A stretch of DNA of 64,000 bases from Epilithonimonas caeni DSM 17710 (GTDB lineage Bacteria > Bacteroidota > Bacteroidia > Flavobacteriales > Weeksellaceae), in the NCBI RefSeq assembly GCF_000426465.1, contig NZ_KE384528.1:115698-179697 (forward strand). Direction: 5' to 3'. The notes under the pieces were generated by a model. That model was given only the letters and a program-made list of their open reading frames with translations, was not told the origin of the DNA and searched no databases. The position numbers and the translations under genes were made by a program. This document shows, piece after piece, positions 1-6,240 of this stretch (its first letter is position 1; each line of letters opens with the position of its first letter).

Positions 1-68
1 AGGGTATAATTCTGAGACCTACTATTATTTTGACAGGGTATAATTCTGAGACCTACTGATATTTTGAT
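1..68. repeat. Two tandem 34-bp direct repeats at the window edge
   Basis: Positions 1-34 and 35-68 are direct repeats that differ at three positions (31 of 34 identical); each begins AGGGTATAATTCTGAGACCT. There is no spacer between copies and the array may continue to the left of the window. It lies immediately beyond the 3' end of the integrase gene. The function is unknown; recombinase binding sites or a simple tandem array are both possible. Confidence 0.8.
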
Positions 69-73
69 AAGTG

Positions 74-1327
74 TTAAATAACCTCTAAATTAACAACATT
101 TCCAATTTCTGTCACGACATTCTTCAAATATTCATTTGCCCGGTTCTTCCTTCCAACCGCATAAATGCCAGTCGTTCGATTAGACTTATGATTAGCAGCT
201 CCTTGGGCCAAATTAATGTCAATCACTGGAACTTTGTCAGAAAGTTCATCCAGTATATCTAAAAAAAGATGCTTCAATGAATAGAAATCTTCCGTTACTT
301 CAATCGGTTTTCCATTTTCATCAAGGATATTTTTATTGTTTTTGACAATCCTTGACCATTTTCGGGTAATAGTTGTTGGTTTTACAGGTTCAAGTCCAGG
401 ACACTGAAAAACTGCAAAAACATAATCATCTTCATAAATACATTCATTCAAAATTTCTGTCCATAATGGCAAAGCTTCGGGAATGATCACTTTTGTTTCC
501 CAAATGTATTGCCTACCTTTTTTTATCAAAACAACATATTCCTGATTTTCCAAATCCACATGTTTTCTTTGAACTCGTAAAAGTTCGGCGGAACGTGCGC
601 CGGAAAGGAAAAATATTTGTGTGTATCTGTAAAATTCATAATGATTTCCCTGCAGATATTTCAGAATGATATTAACATTCTTTTTTGTCAATACCTTACG
701 AATTTTTGTAGCTTCAATTTTCTTTGTGATATCTCTGACCGGATTGTGGTCAATACACCCATATTGGATCAATTCCCTGAACAAAGTCATTAGATAATGT
801 CTGAATTTATTATAAACAGACGGCGTTAATTTCATTTTTTCCAAAAGGTTTTTGATGTGCCAAATCTTGATATCCTTAATAAAAATAAAATCATATCGCA
901 ATACTTCGATAAACTTCTGCATACGATTAACTGCACAGCGAATTTGCTTCAGATGATGCGGTGATGCTGAAATTGTATTCTGTGAAATTGTCAAAGCTTC
1001 ATAAAGGAATAGATCTGGACGTAGTTCTTCCGATTCAGAGACCATGTACTGTTTAGAGATGGGGTTAAAATTATGGAAATCTAAACCTTTTATCATTTCT
1101 TCTTTTGTGGCCTCAACCGCCTTTTTCCGTTCAATAATGTTGTCAAAAACATTGACCTTCATTCGGTATTGAAATCCTTTTGGGTACTTGGACTCAAATA
1201 ACGGGTCGTAAAATATGCATTGAACAAACCATTTCTTTTTAAGGTCTTCCTTGGACCGTAATTCTTTGTAATTTTTAGGTGAGATGAATACTTCTGTTCG
1301 AGAGCATCCGTTCTTGAGATTTTTCAT
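74..1327 (-). CDS. Tyrosine-type recombinase/integrase
   Basis: This 417-residue protein is a site-specific recombinase of the phage integrase family. Residues about 105-200 look like the SAM-like core-binding domain, and the catalytic domain follows from about 210. The first catalytic arginine is R245 in SGARSAELL, a lysine lies near 269-270, a histidine is at 380 and the nucleophile is probably Y389 in TTGIYAV. The second box reads YSLKH (349-353), so the usual histidine and arginine are tyrosine and lysine; from memory such KH boxes occur in other Bacteroidetes integrases, so it is probably active. The gene starts about 110 bp from the 3' end of tRNA-Arg and is transcribed away from it, the usual layout of an island or prophage integrated beside a tRNA. 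Its cargo would lie left of the window. Confidence 0.88.
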   Translation of the reverse strand: MKNLKNGCSRTEVFISPKNYKELRSKEDLKKKWFVQCIFYDPLFESKYPKGFQYRMKVNVFDNIIERKKAVEATKEEMIKGLDFHNFNPISKQYMVSESEELRPDLFLYEALTISQNTISASPHHLKQIRCAVNRMQKFIEVLRYDFIFIKDIKIWHIKNLLEKMKLTPSVYNKFRHYLMTLFRELIQYGCIDHNPVRDITKKIEATKIRKVLTKKNVNIILKYLQGNHYEFYRYTQIFFLSGARSAELLRVQRKHVDLENQEYVVLIKKGRQYIWETKVIIPEALPLWTEILNECIYEDDYVFAVFQCPGLEPVKPTTITRKWSRIVKNNKNILDENGKPIEVTEDFYSLKHLFLDILDELSDKVPVIDINLAQGAANHKSNRTTGIYAVGRKNRANEYLKNVVTEIGNVVNLEVI

Positions 1328-1337
1328 TTTGGCAGAG

Positions 1338-1374
1338 TTTAATGTTGTCGTTTATGTTGTCGTTTAACATTAAA
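1338..1374. repeat. Palindrome enclosing two 12-bp direct repeats, between integrase and tRNA-Arg
   Basis: TTTAATGTT (1338-1346) and AACATTAAA (1366-1374) are perfect inverted arms. Inside them ATGTTGTCGTTT occurs twice, at 1342-1353 and 1355-1366. The site lies just upstream of the integrase start codon, where an operator for integrase control or recombinase arm-binding sites would be expected. The role is inference. Confidence 0.5.
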
Positions 1375-1401
1375 TGCCGTTGTCGAGGTAGTAAAAAAAT
1401 C

Positions 1402-1431
1402 AGGAAACCCTTTTGTGGGAGTGGGTTTCCT
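1402..1431 (-). terminator. Terminator of the tRNA cluster
   Basis: AGGAAACCC (1402-1410) pairs with GGGTTTCCT (1423-1431). Read on the minus strand the hairpin is followed by a run of seven T. It lies six bases past the 3' end of tRNA-Arg and ends the tRNA transcript before the integrase gene. Confidence 0.8.
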
Positions 1432-1436
1432 AATTG

Positions 1437-1510
1437 TGAGCGCGAAAGGATTCGAACCTTTGACCGTCTGCTTAGAAGGCAGATGCTCTATCCAGCTGAG
1501 CTACGCACCC
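1437..1510 (-). tRNA. tRNA-Arg (anticodon TCT)
   Basis: The minus strand folds into a complete cloverleaf. The 7-bp acceptor GGGTGCG pairs with CGCGCTC using two G-U pairs, and the discriminator is A. The anticodon loop CTTCTAA gives anticodon TCT, which reads AGA. The T loop is TTCGAAT. CCA is not encoded. It is the last of three tRNAs in the cluster and the nearest to the integrase. Confidence 0.95.
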
Positions 1511-1541
1511 ATTTGTAATTTTTAGAAATTACTAAAACTTG

Positions 1542-1616
1542 TCGGGGCGGCAGGATTCGAACCTGCGACCTCCTGGTCCCAAACCAGGCGCGATGACCGG
1601 ACTACGCTACGCCCCG
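1542..1616 (-). tRNA. tRNA-Pro (anticodon TGG)
   Basis: Acceptor CGGGGCG pairs perfectly with CGCCCCG and the discriminator is A. The anticodon stem closes a loop with anticodon TGG, reading CCA and other proline codons by wobble. The T arm GCAGG-TTCGAAT-CCTGC is perfect. It is the middle gene of the Ser-Pro-Arg cluster. Confidence 0.95.
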
Positions 1617-1630
1617 TAGATTTTTTTTTG

Positions 1631-1715
1631 CGGAGGGTAAGGGATTCGAACCCTTGCGACCCTTTCGGGTCGACAGTTTAGCAAACTGCTCCATTAACCA
1701 CTCTGGCAACCCTCC
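1631..1715 (-). tRNA. tRNA-Ser (anticodon GCT)
   Basis: An 85-nt class II tRNA with a long variable arm (CGACCC-GAAA-GGGTCG), which is typical of serine tRNAs. The anticodon loop TTGCTAA gives GCT, reading AGC and AGU. The acceptor GGAGGGT pairs with ACCCTCC and the discriminator is G. It is the first gene of the cluster, 41 bp behind a good promoter. Confidence 0.95.
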
Positions 1716-1756
1716 TTGCAATATTTTAAAGACCGTTTGTTCCTCAATTGCGAGTG

Positions 1757-1787
1757 CAAATATAGAACAGTTTTGTATATCTACCAA
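1757..1787 (-). promoter_or_regulatory. Promoter of the tRNA-Ser/Pro/Arg cluster
   Basis: On the minus strand TTG (1787-1785, within TTTG) lies 20 bp upstream of TATATTTG (1764-1757). This matches the flavobacterial -33/-7 pattern TTG-N17-23-TAnnTTTG. The first tRNA begins 41 bp downstream. Confidence 0.75.
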
Positions 1788-1848
1788 ACTTTTTTTCTGT
1801 TTTTTTTTCATATTTTTGAATCATAAATACTCCGTAAAACACTTACAG

Positions 1849-2856
1849 ATGCGTAATATACTATATCTCACAACCTTAGGAATAATTATCATTTCCTGCG
1901 GTTCACAACAAAAAAATGTAAAAAGTAAAACACCAACTCTTCCGAATGCCCCAAAACCTTTCATCGCAGAAAAAAAGCCACAAATAAAAGAAGATGAAGG
2001 CGAATATTACAAGGTCAATATTGCAGATATTACCAAAAATGACAATACCATAAGCTATGGCTCCATCGTAAGCGCAAACCCAGTAGGTTACAAAATCACA
2101 AAAAATTATTTTCCGGCTATTGGACAAAACTTCCGCCAGAGATATGTGATTTTACATTACACTGTACTTAATGATGAGAAATCTATTTCAACATTAACTC
2201 AACAATCTGTAAGTGCCCATTATTTGGTAAGCACACTTCCCGATAAAGAAATTTATCAAATCGTGGACGAAAATAAAAGAGCTTATCACGCGGGAATCAG
2301 CTTTTGGAGAAAAGACCAGCAACTGAATGACATATCTATCGGAATTGAGATCGTGAATCTTGGTTACACGACAGATTCTCTAAATAATAGAGTGTTTTAT
2401 CCTTATCCGGAAGAACAATTCAGAAAAGTAGGAGCTTTAGTCAAGGATATTGTGACGAGATATAATATCCCGCCAACCAACATTTTGGCCCATTCCGATA
2501 TTGCGCCAACAAGAAAACAGGATCCGGGACCACTTTTCCCTTGGAAGAGATTGTATGACGAATATCAGATCGGAATGTGGTATGATGAAACAGCAAAACA
2601 AACTTTCCTGGATCAAATATTAACAACCAACGATATTGCTTTACAATATAACAATCCTGAATTTGTTTCCAAGATCCAGCAGCAGTTGGTTCAATTTGGT
2701 TACGCACTGACAGTGAATGGGGTCTGGGACAAAACCACTAAGCAGACGATCGAGGCTTTCCAATTCCATTTCCGGCCAAGCAATTACAGTGGTATTATGG
2801 ATGCGGAAACCTGGGCGATCTTGCAGGCTTTGATTCAGAAATATCCGCAGAAGTAA
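1849..2856 (+). CDS. N-acetylmuramoyl-L-alanine amidase lipoprotein (AmiD-like)
   Basis: This zinc amidase cuts the amide bond between N-acetylmuramic acid and the peptide stem of peptidoglycan, probably from the outer membrane. The 335-residue protein has a lipoprotein signal with Cys17 (IIIISC), an amidase_2 domain at about 95-235 with likely zinc ligands H103 and H215 and a third site near D225, and a C-terminal PG_binding_1 repeat at about 270-330 (VNGVWDKTTK). I chose the ATG at 1849 because the frame extends upstream only through the tRNA-Ser gene, and because this start gives a clean lipobox. It converges on prmA and shares its terminator. E. coli AmiD has the same two-domain plan. Confidence in family is high; its exact substrate (murein or recycled anhydro-muropeptides) cannot be seen. 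Confidence 0.9.
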   Translation: MRNILYLTTLGIIIISCGSQQKNVKSKTPTLPNAPKPFIAEKKPQIKEDEGEYYKVNIADITKNDNTISYGSIVSANPVGYKITKNYFPAIGQNFRQRYVILHYTVLNDEKSISTLTQQSVSAHYLVSTLPDKEIYQIVDENKRAYHAGISFWRKDQQLNDISIGIEIVNLGYTTDSLNNRVFYPYPEEQFRKVGALVKDIVTRYNIPPTNILAHSDIAPTRKQDPGPLFPWKRLYDEYQIGMWYDETAKQTFLDQILTTNDIALQYNNPEFVSKIQQQLVQFGYALTVNGVWDKTTKQTIEAFQFHFRPSNYSGIMDAETWAILQALIQKYPQK

Positions 2857-2858
2857 AT

Positions 2859-2896
2859 AATAACAGCCTCGAAAACTAATTTTCGGGGCTGTTATT
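2859..2896. terminator. Bidirectional terminator between the amidase gene and prmA
   Basis: AATAACAGCC (2859-2868) pairs with GGCTGTTATT (2887-2896), and the stem continues inward through CGAAAA/TTTTCG. It lies between two convergent genes and has A/T-rich flanks on both sides. Confidence 0.75.
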
Positions 2897-2912
2897 GTTA
2901 TTGATAAAAATC

Positions 2913-3740
2913 TTACTTACTCAACAAAAGAGAAACCCATTCTTCTCTCTGGATTTTCTTTTCAAGCTTCAGATCTTGTTCTGTGCAGACCTCCAGAATA
3001 TCATCCACATCGAAGAAGCAAAGTCCGGACAACAGCAATTTTCCACCATCTTCCAAAACGGAAACGTAAGTCGGGATATCGGAAATCAAAATGTTTCTGT
3101 TGATGTTGGCCAGAATTACATCAAATTTTTCCTTCCCAAGATTATCCGCACTTCCCAGTTCGATGTCCAATTCTACATTGTTACGCTCTGCATTTTCCTT
3201 GGAATTCTCTACAGACCATTCGTCGATATCAATAGCCACGGTTCTTCCCGCTCCTTTTTGTTTGGCAAAAATGGCTAAAACAGAAGTTCCGCAACCCATG
3301 TCCAGAACTTTCTTATTTTCCAGATCCATGTCCAACATCTGCTGAATCATCAAATGAGTCGTAGGATGATGACCTGTTCCGAAAGACATTTTTGGCTGAA
3401 TCACAATCTCGTGCAGTTGTGGATTTGGTTCGTGGAATTCTGCCCGGATAAGCACTTTGTCTTCAACATTGATTGGCGAAAAATTCTTTTCCCATTCCTC
3501 ATTCCAGTTGATATTTGGCATTTCTTCGTAGGTATAAGAAATTTCAACCTCATTATTCTGTAAGAGATAAATATTTTTCAAATCCTCTTCTTTGAAAAGA
3601 TCTTTCTGGATATAACCCAAGATACCGTCATATTCTTCCGTGAAGCTGTCAAAACCGATTTCAATCAGTTCCGCCATCAATATTTCGTTCCAGGGTTGTA
3701 GAGGTTTTATTTTGAAATTGAATTCTAAGTAAGCTGCCAT
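2913..3740 (-). CDS. prmA: Ribosomal protein L11 methyltransferase
   Basis: PrmA uses S-adenosylmethionine to methylate lysines and the N-terminus of ribosomal protein L11 in the cytoplasm. The 275-residue protein has the family signature FGTGHHPTT at about 120-128, the SAM-binding motif VLDMGCGTSVLAI near 145-157, and the catalytic-region motif ILANINRNIL near 209-218. The N-terminal L11-recognition domain is about 1-95 and somewhat diverged, as usual in Bacteroidetes. Length is normal for the family. It is a single gene with a TAnnTTTG box 13 bp upstream of the start codon. Confidence 0.93.
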   Translation of the reverse strand: MAAYLEFNFKIKPLQPWNEILMAELIEIGFDSFTEEYDGILGYIQKDLFKEEDLKNIYLLQNNEVEISYTYEEMPNINWNEEWEKNFSPINVEDKVLIRAEFHEPNPQLHEIVIQPKMSFGTGHHPTTHLMIQQMLDMDLENKKVLDMGCGTSVLAIFAKQKGAGRTVAIDIDEWSVENSKENAERNNVELDIELGSADNLGKEKFDVILANINRNILISDIPTYVSVLEDGGKLLLSGLCFFDVDDILEVCTEQDLKLEKKIQREEWVSLLLSK

Positions 3741-3753
3741 TTTTGATTTTTTG

Positions 3754-3761
3754 CAAATTTA
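3754..3761 (-). promoter_or_regulatory. -7 element of prmA
   Basis: The minus strand reads TAAATTTG, a perfect match to TAnnTTTG, 13 bp from the prmA start codon. No TTG is seen at the expected -33 distance, so it is weaker evidence than the two-part promoters. Confidence 0.5.
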
Positions 3762-3797
3762 GTTCATTTTAAAAACTATTTAAACTTGTTTTGAAAA

Positions 3798-3864
3798 TTA
3801 AACCATATAGATACATAGTTCTTAAACAGTTCAAATAGTTTTCTCTAAGTGTCTATGTGGTTAA
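3798..3864. repeat. Imperfect inverted repeat, dispersed-repeat type
   Basis: The arm at 3798-3818 (containing CCATATAGATACATAG) is an imperfect inverse of 3845-3864 (CTAAGTGTCTATGTGG). It lies past the stop codon of the TonB receptor and may end its transcript. From memory, elements with ACCACATAGA...TCTATGTGG arms are scattered through Chryseobacterium genomes; this cannot be confirmed here. Confidence 0.5.
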
Positions 3865-3870
3865 TAGACT

Positions 3871-5670
3871 TTAATTCATTTTAATCTGATATGTAAATCC
3901 GACATGAAACCATCTTCCGGGCATGGGAACGAGATTGGTTTCGACATATTTTGTATTTGTCAGATTGTTGATCAAGATATAAAAATTAAGGTCTCTGATC
4001 CGGAAGTTAAGTTGTTCATCAAGGACATTATAACTTCCAAGGTTCACGCGTTCCGAATATTTATAGATCAATTGATTGCTGAAAAACTTCAAGAACTTCA
4101 CACCCAGTTGCGCCACAAACTGGTGTCTCAGATTCTGCAAAGCATATCTGGAAAGTTCCTCATTTTTATATTGATTATCAAGATAAGTATAACTCAATCG
4201 ATAATTCAGAAATGATAGTAATTGATGACTGAATTCTGTCTCAAAACCTTTTAAATTGATTCTGCCTACATTTTCCGCTGTCCAGGGACTTTCTGGTGCT
4301 GGTTTCAGCCAATCGATGCCATCACTTGTATTTCGGATGAAACCGCTCGCTTTCGCCAAGATCTTTTCATTCTGGAATCGATAGCCCAATTCTGACAAAA
4401 CAGCACTTTCCGGAACCAAATCAGGGTTCCCGATTTCTGTTGGACTCTTATAATACAAATCGGTAAAAGTCGGAATCCTAAATCCTTTAGAAATCGCTCC
4501 AAAAACTTTATGATTAGGATTAAAAATAAATCCCACATCCATCCCGGGATACAGAAAATTATCGCCGGAATAATTCGCCCAGCTTGCTCCGGGATTGATC
4601 TCTAATTTTTGGTTAAAGAATTTGAACTGATGGTCAAAAAACACCTGTGTTACATCTCTTTTTCTTTCTCCAAGATTACTGCTGGTTAAAAATTCTTTTC
4701 TGTAATCGATTCCGACACTCGTAATTCCTATTGATGATTCATAGGTCCCGTTCACTGTTCCGCCAACGTTATTTCCGATGTGCATATTTCTGTAATACGA
4801 AGGATTTTGACGGATGAAAAGATACATATCCTGTCCTCTTCTCCAATAGACGCTGGAATTAACAGAGAGATTATTAAATTTCTGTTGATATTGTAAACTT
4901 ACTACAGAAGCTTGCGTTTCTTCATATTGATTGATTGCTGTTGGTGAAGCATAAAAACCGTTCGCCCCGAATTTCTTCTCGGAAAAACCAGCCTGCAGGC
5001 TTACACTTCCATCATTCAGTTTTAATTTGTTTTGATAGAAAAAATTTCTGATTTGATAATCCGTATTGTACCGATAACCGTCGGAAACGCCATTGCTGAT
5101 TGAGAAAAGATTCGTGAATTTTTCCGAACCAAAGGTTGCAGAGGCCGACAAATCATAAGTTTTGAAATCGCCACCTTGTGCTTTGATGGTTACTTGCTCT
5201 TCAGATGACGTTTTGGTAACGATATTGATGACTCCTGCATAAACATTTTGGCCGTAAAGTTTTGCCGATGAGCCTTTTATGATTTCAATCCTTTCCACCG
5301 CTGAAATATCAAACGGAATATTGAATGTGTTATGTCCTGTTTGCGAATCATTCATCCGGATTCCGTTAACCAAAACTAAAACCTGTTCAAAAGAACTTCC
5401 CCGAATGGTGATATCGCTCTGAACACCATTGGAACCTCGTCTTTTGATATCCAATCCGGAATAAAACTGAAGCAATTCATCTATACTCGTTGCCGGACTA
5501 TTTTGGATTTGTTGTTTGGTAATGACAACTACATTTTCGTTGACATCATTATAAGGTGTTGATAAAAACCGACCTTGTAAGTTGACTTCATCAATGTCTT
5601 TTTCCTTGTTCTGCGCAAAACTGTGGACTGATAAAACCACAATAGACAGAGCCGTGAATATTTTCTTCAT
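3871..5670 (-). CDS. TonB-dependent outer-membrane receptor (BtuB/FhuA type)
   Basis: This 599-residue protein is an outer-membrane transporter energised by TonB. It has a signal peptide (1-19, ending SFAQ), a plug domain at about 40-155 (VVVITKQQIQNSPA, DITIRGSSFEQVLVLVNG, IEIIKGSSAKLYG, INIVTKT) and a beta barrel ending in FTYQIKMN. It lacks the N-terminal carboxypeptidase-like domain of SusC proteins, so it resembles small-ligand receptors for cobalamin, haem or siderophores rather than glycan transporters. No riboswitch or partner gene lies nearby, so the ligand is unknown. A two-part promoter precedes it and the gene is probably monocistronic. Confidence 0.88.
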   Translation of the reverse strand: MKKIFTALSIVVLSVHSFAQNKEKDIDEVNLQGRFLSTPYNDVNENVVVITKQQIQNSPATSIDELLQFYSGLDIKRRGSNGVQSDITIRGSSFEQVLVLVNGIRMNDSQTGHNTFNIPFDISAVERIEIIKGSSAKLYGQNVYAGVINIVTKTSSEEQVTIKAQGGDFKTYDLSASATFGSEKFTNLFSISNGVSDGYRYNTDYQIRNFFYQNKLKLNDGSVSLQAGFSEKKFGANGFYASPTAINQYEETQASVVSLQYQQKFNNLSVNSSVYWRRGQDMYLFIRQNPSYYRNMHIGNNVGGTVNGTYESSIGITSVGIDYRKEFLTSSNLGERKRDVTQVFFDHQFKFFNQKLEINPGASWANYSGDNFLYPGMDVGFIFNPNHKVFGAISKGFRIPTFTDLYYKSPTEIGNPDLVPESAVLSELGYRFQNEKILAKASGFIRNTSDGIDWLKPAPESPWTAENVGRINLKGFETEFSHQLLSFLNYRLSYTYLDNQYKNEELSRYALQNLRHQFVAQLGVKFLKFFSNQLIYKYSERVNLGSYNVLDEQLNFRIRDLNFYILINNLTNTKYVETNLVPMPGRWFHVGFTYQIKMN

Positions 5671-5696
5671 ATAATTTCCTTTCAGATAATCGGGCG

Positions 5697-5730
5697 CAAA
5701 TATAGAGATTAGCCTAATTCATTTAACCAA
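5697..5730 (-). promoter_or_regulatory. Promoter of the TonB receptor gene
   Basis: On the minus strand TTG (5730-5728) is followed after 23 bp by TATATTTG (5704-5697), 26 bp upstream of the start codon. The spacing is at the long end of the flavobacterial range. Confidence 0.6.
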
Positions 5731-5807
5731 TTTTGTATAATAATTTAACCTGAATTCGGGATAAGGAAATTATTAAATTATTGATTTTACAATGCTCAAT
5801 TGTTTTT

Positions 5808-5979
5808 ATCGCAAAGAAAAACAAAGGAATATACTCTCTAAAATGATTTTAAGTCAAACAATACCACTTCGTTTATCAAAGTAAAACAAAATTTTTGTCT
5901 CACTTTGATAAGTTTTACGCCCTTGTCTTTCTAAATTATTGAAAATCAAATAATCAATTTTTTGTTTGGCTTTGCGATT
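5808..5979. repeat. MITE-like element with 18-bp inverted ends
   Basis: The left end (5808-5825, ATCGCAAAGAAAAACAAA) and the inverse of the right end (about 5961-5979, ATCGCAAAGCCAAACAAA) match at 16 of 18 positions. A second hairpin, TTATCAAAGT (5873-5882) with ACTTTGATAA (5902-5911), lies inside. No coding frame is present. It occupies the middle of the 570-bp gap between the TonB receptor and uvrA; the rest of the gap (5980-6215) shows only a short hairpin AATCCC-TCC-GGGATT and nothing else I can name. Confidence 0.5.
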
Positions 5980-6215
5980 TATAAATCCTTAACCCGAACT
6001 CACGTTAATTTAAACATATCAAATCCCTCCGGGATTACTCACTAATAGAAAAATCAACGAACAACCATTCTATCTCCATCGGAACTAGTCTTCAAAAAAC
6101 TTATCGTTTCTATTAACAGAACGTTCTTGCGGAACTTGAAAAAACGATTGGATTTTATGATATTATTGTGATGATTTACTCTGAAATGGTGTCGTGATTA
6201 CTTATTATTTTTTCG

Positions 6216-6223
6216 TAAATTTG
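6216..6223 (+). promoter_or_regulatory. -7 element of uvrA
   Basis: TAAATTTG matches TAnnTTTG and lies 17 bp before the uvrA start. No convincing TTG is seen at -33. Confidence 0.5.
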
Positions 6224-6240
6224 TTGGTCTTATTTTTACT

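Noticed and set aside
1-68. CRISPR array
   Set aside because: The 34-bp units are near-identical along their whole length, so there are no spacers, and no cas genes are present.
1654-1848. N-terminal extension of the amidase by 65 residues
   Set aside because: It would run through the tRNA-Ser gene and hide the lipoprotein signal; the ATG at 1849 is better.
5671-6240. Cobalamin or other riboswitch ahead of the TonB receptor
   Set aside because: No B12-box-like sequence or conserved fold was found, and the promoter leaves only a 26-base leader.
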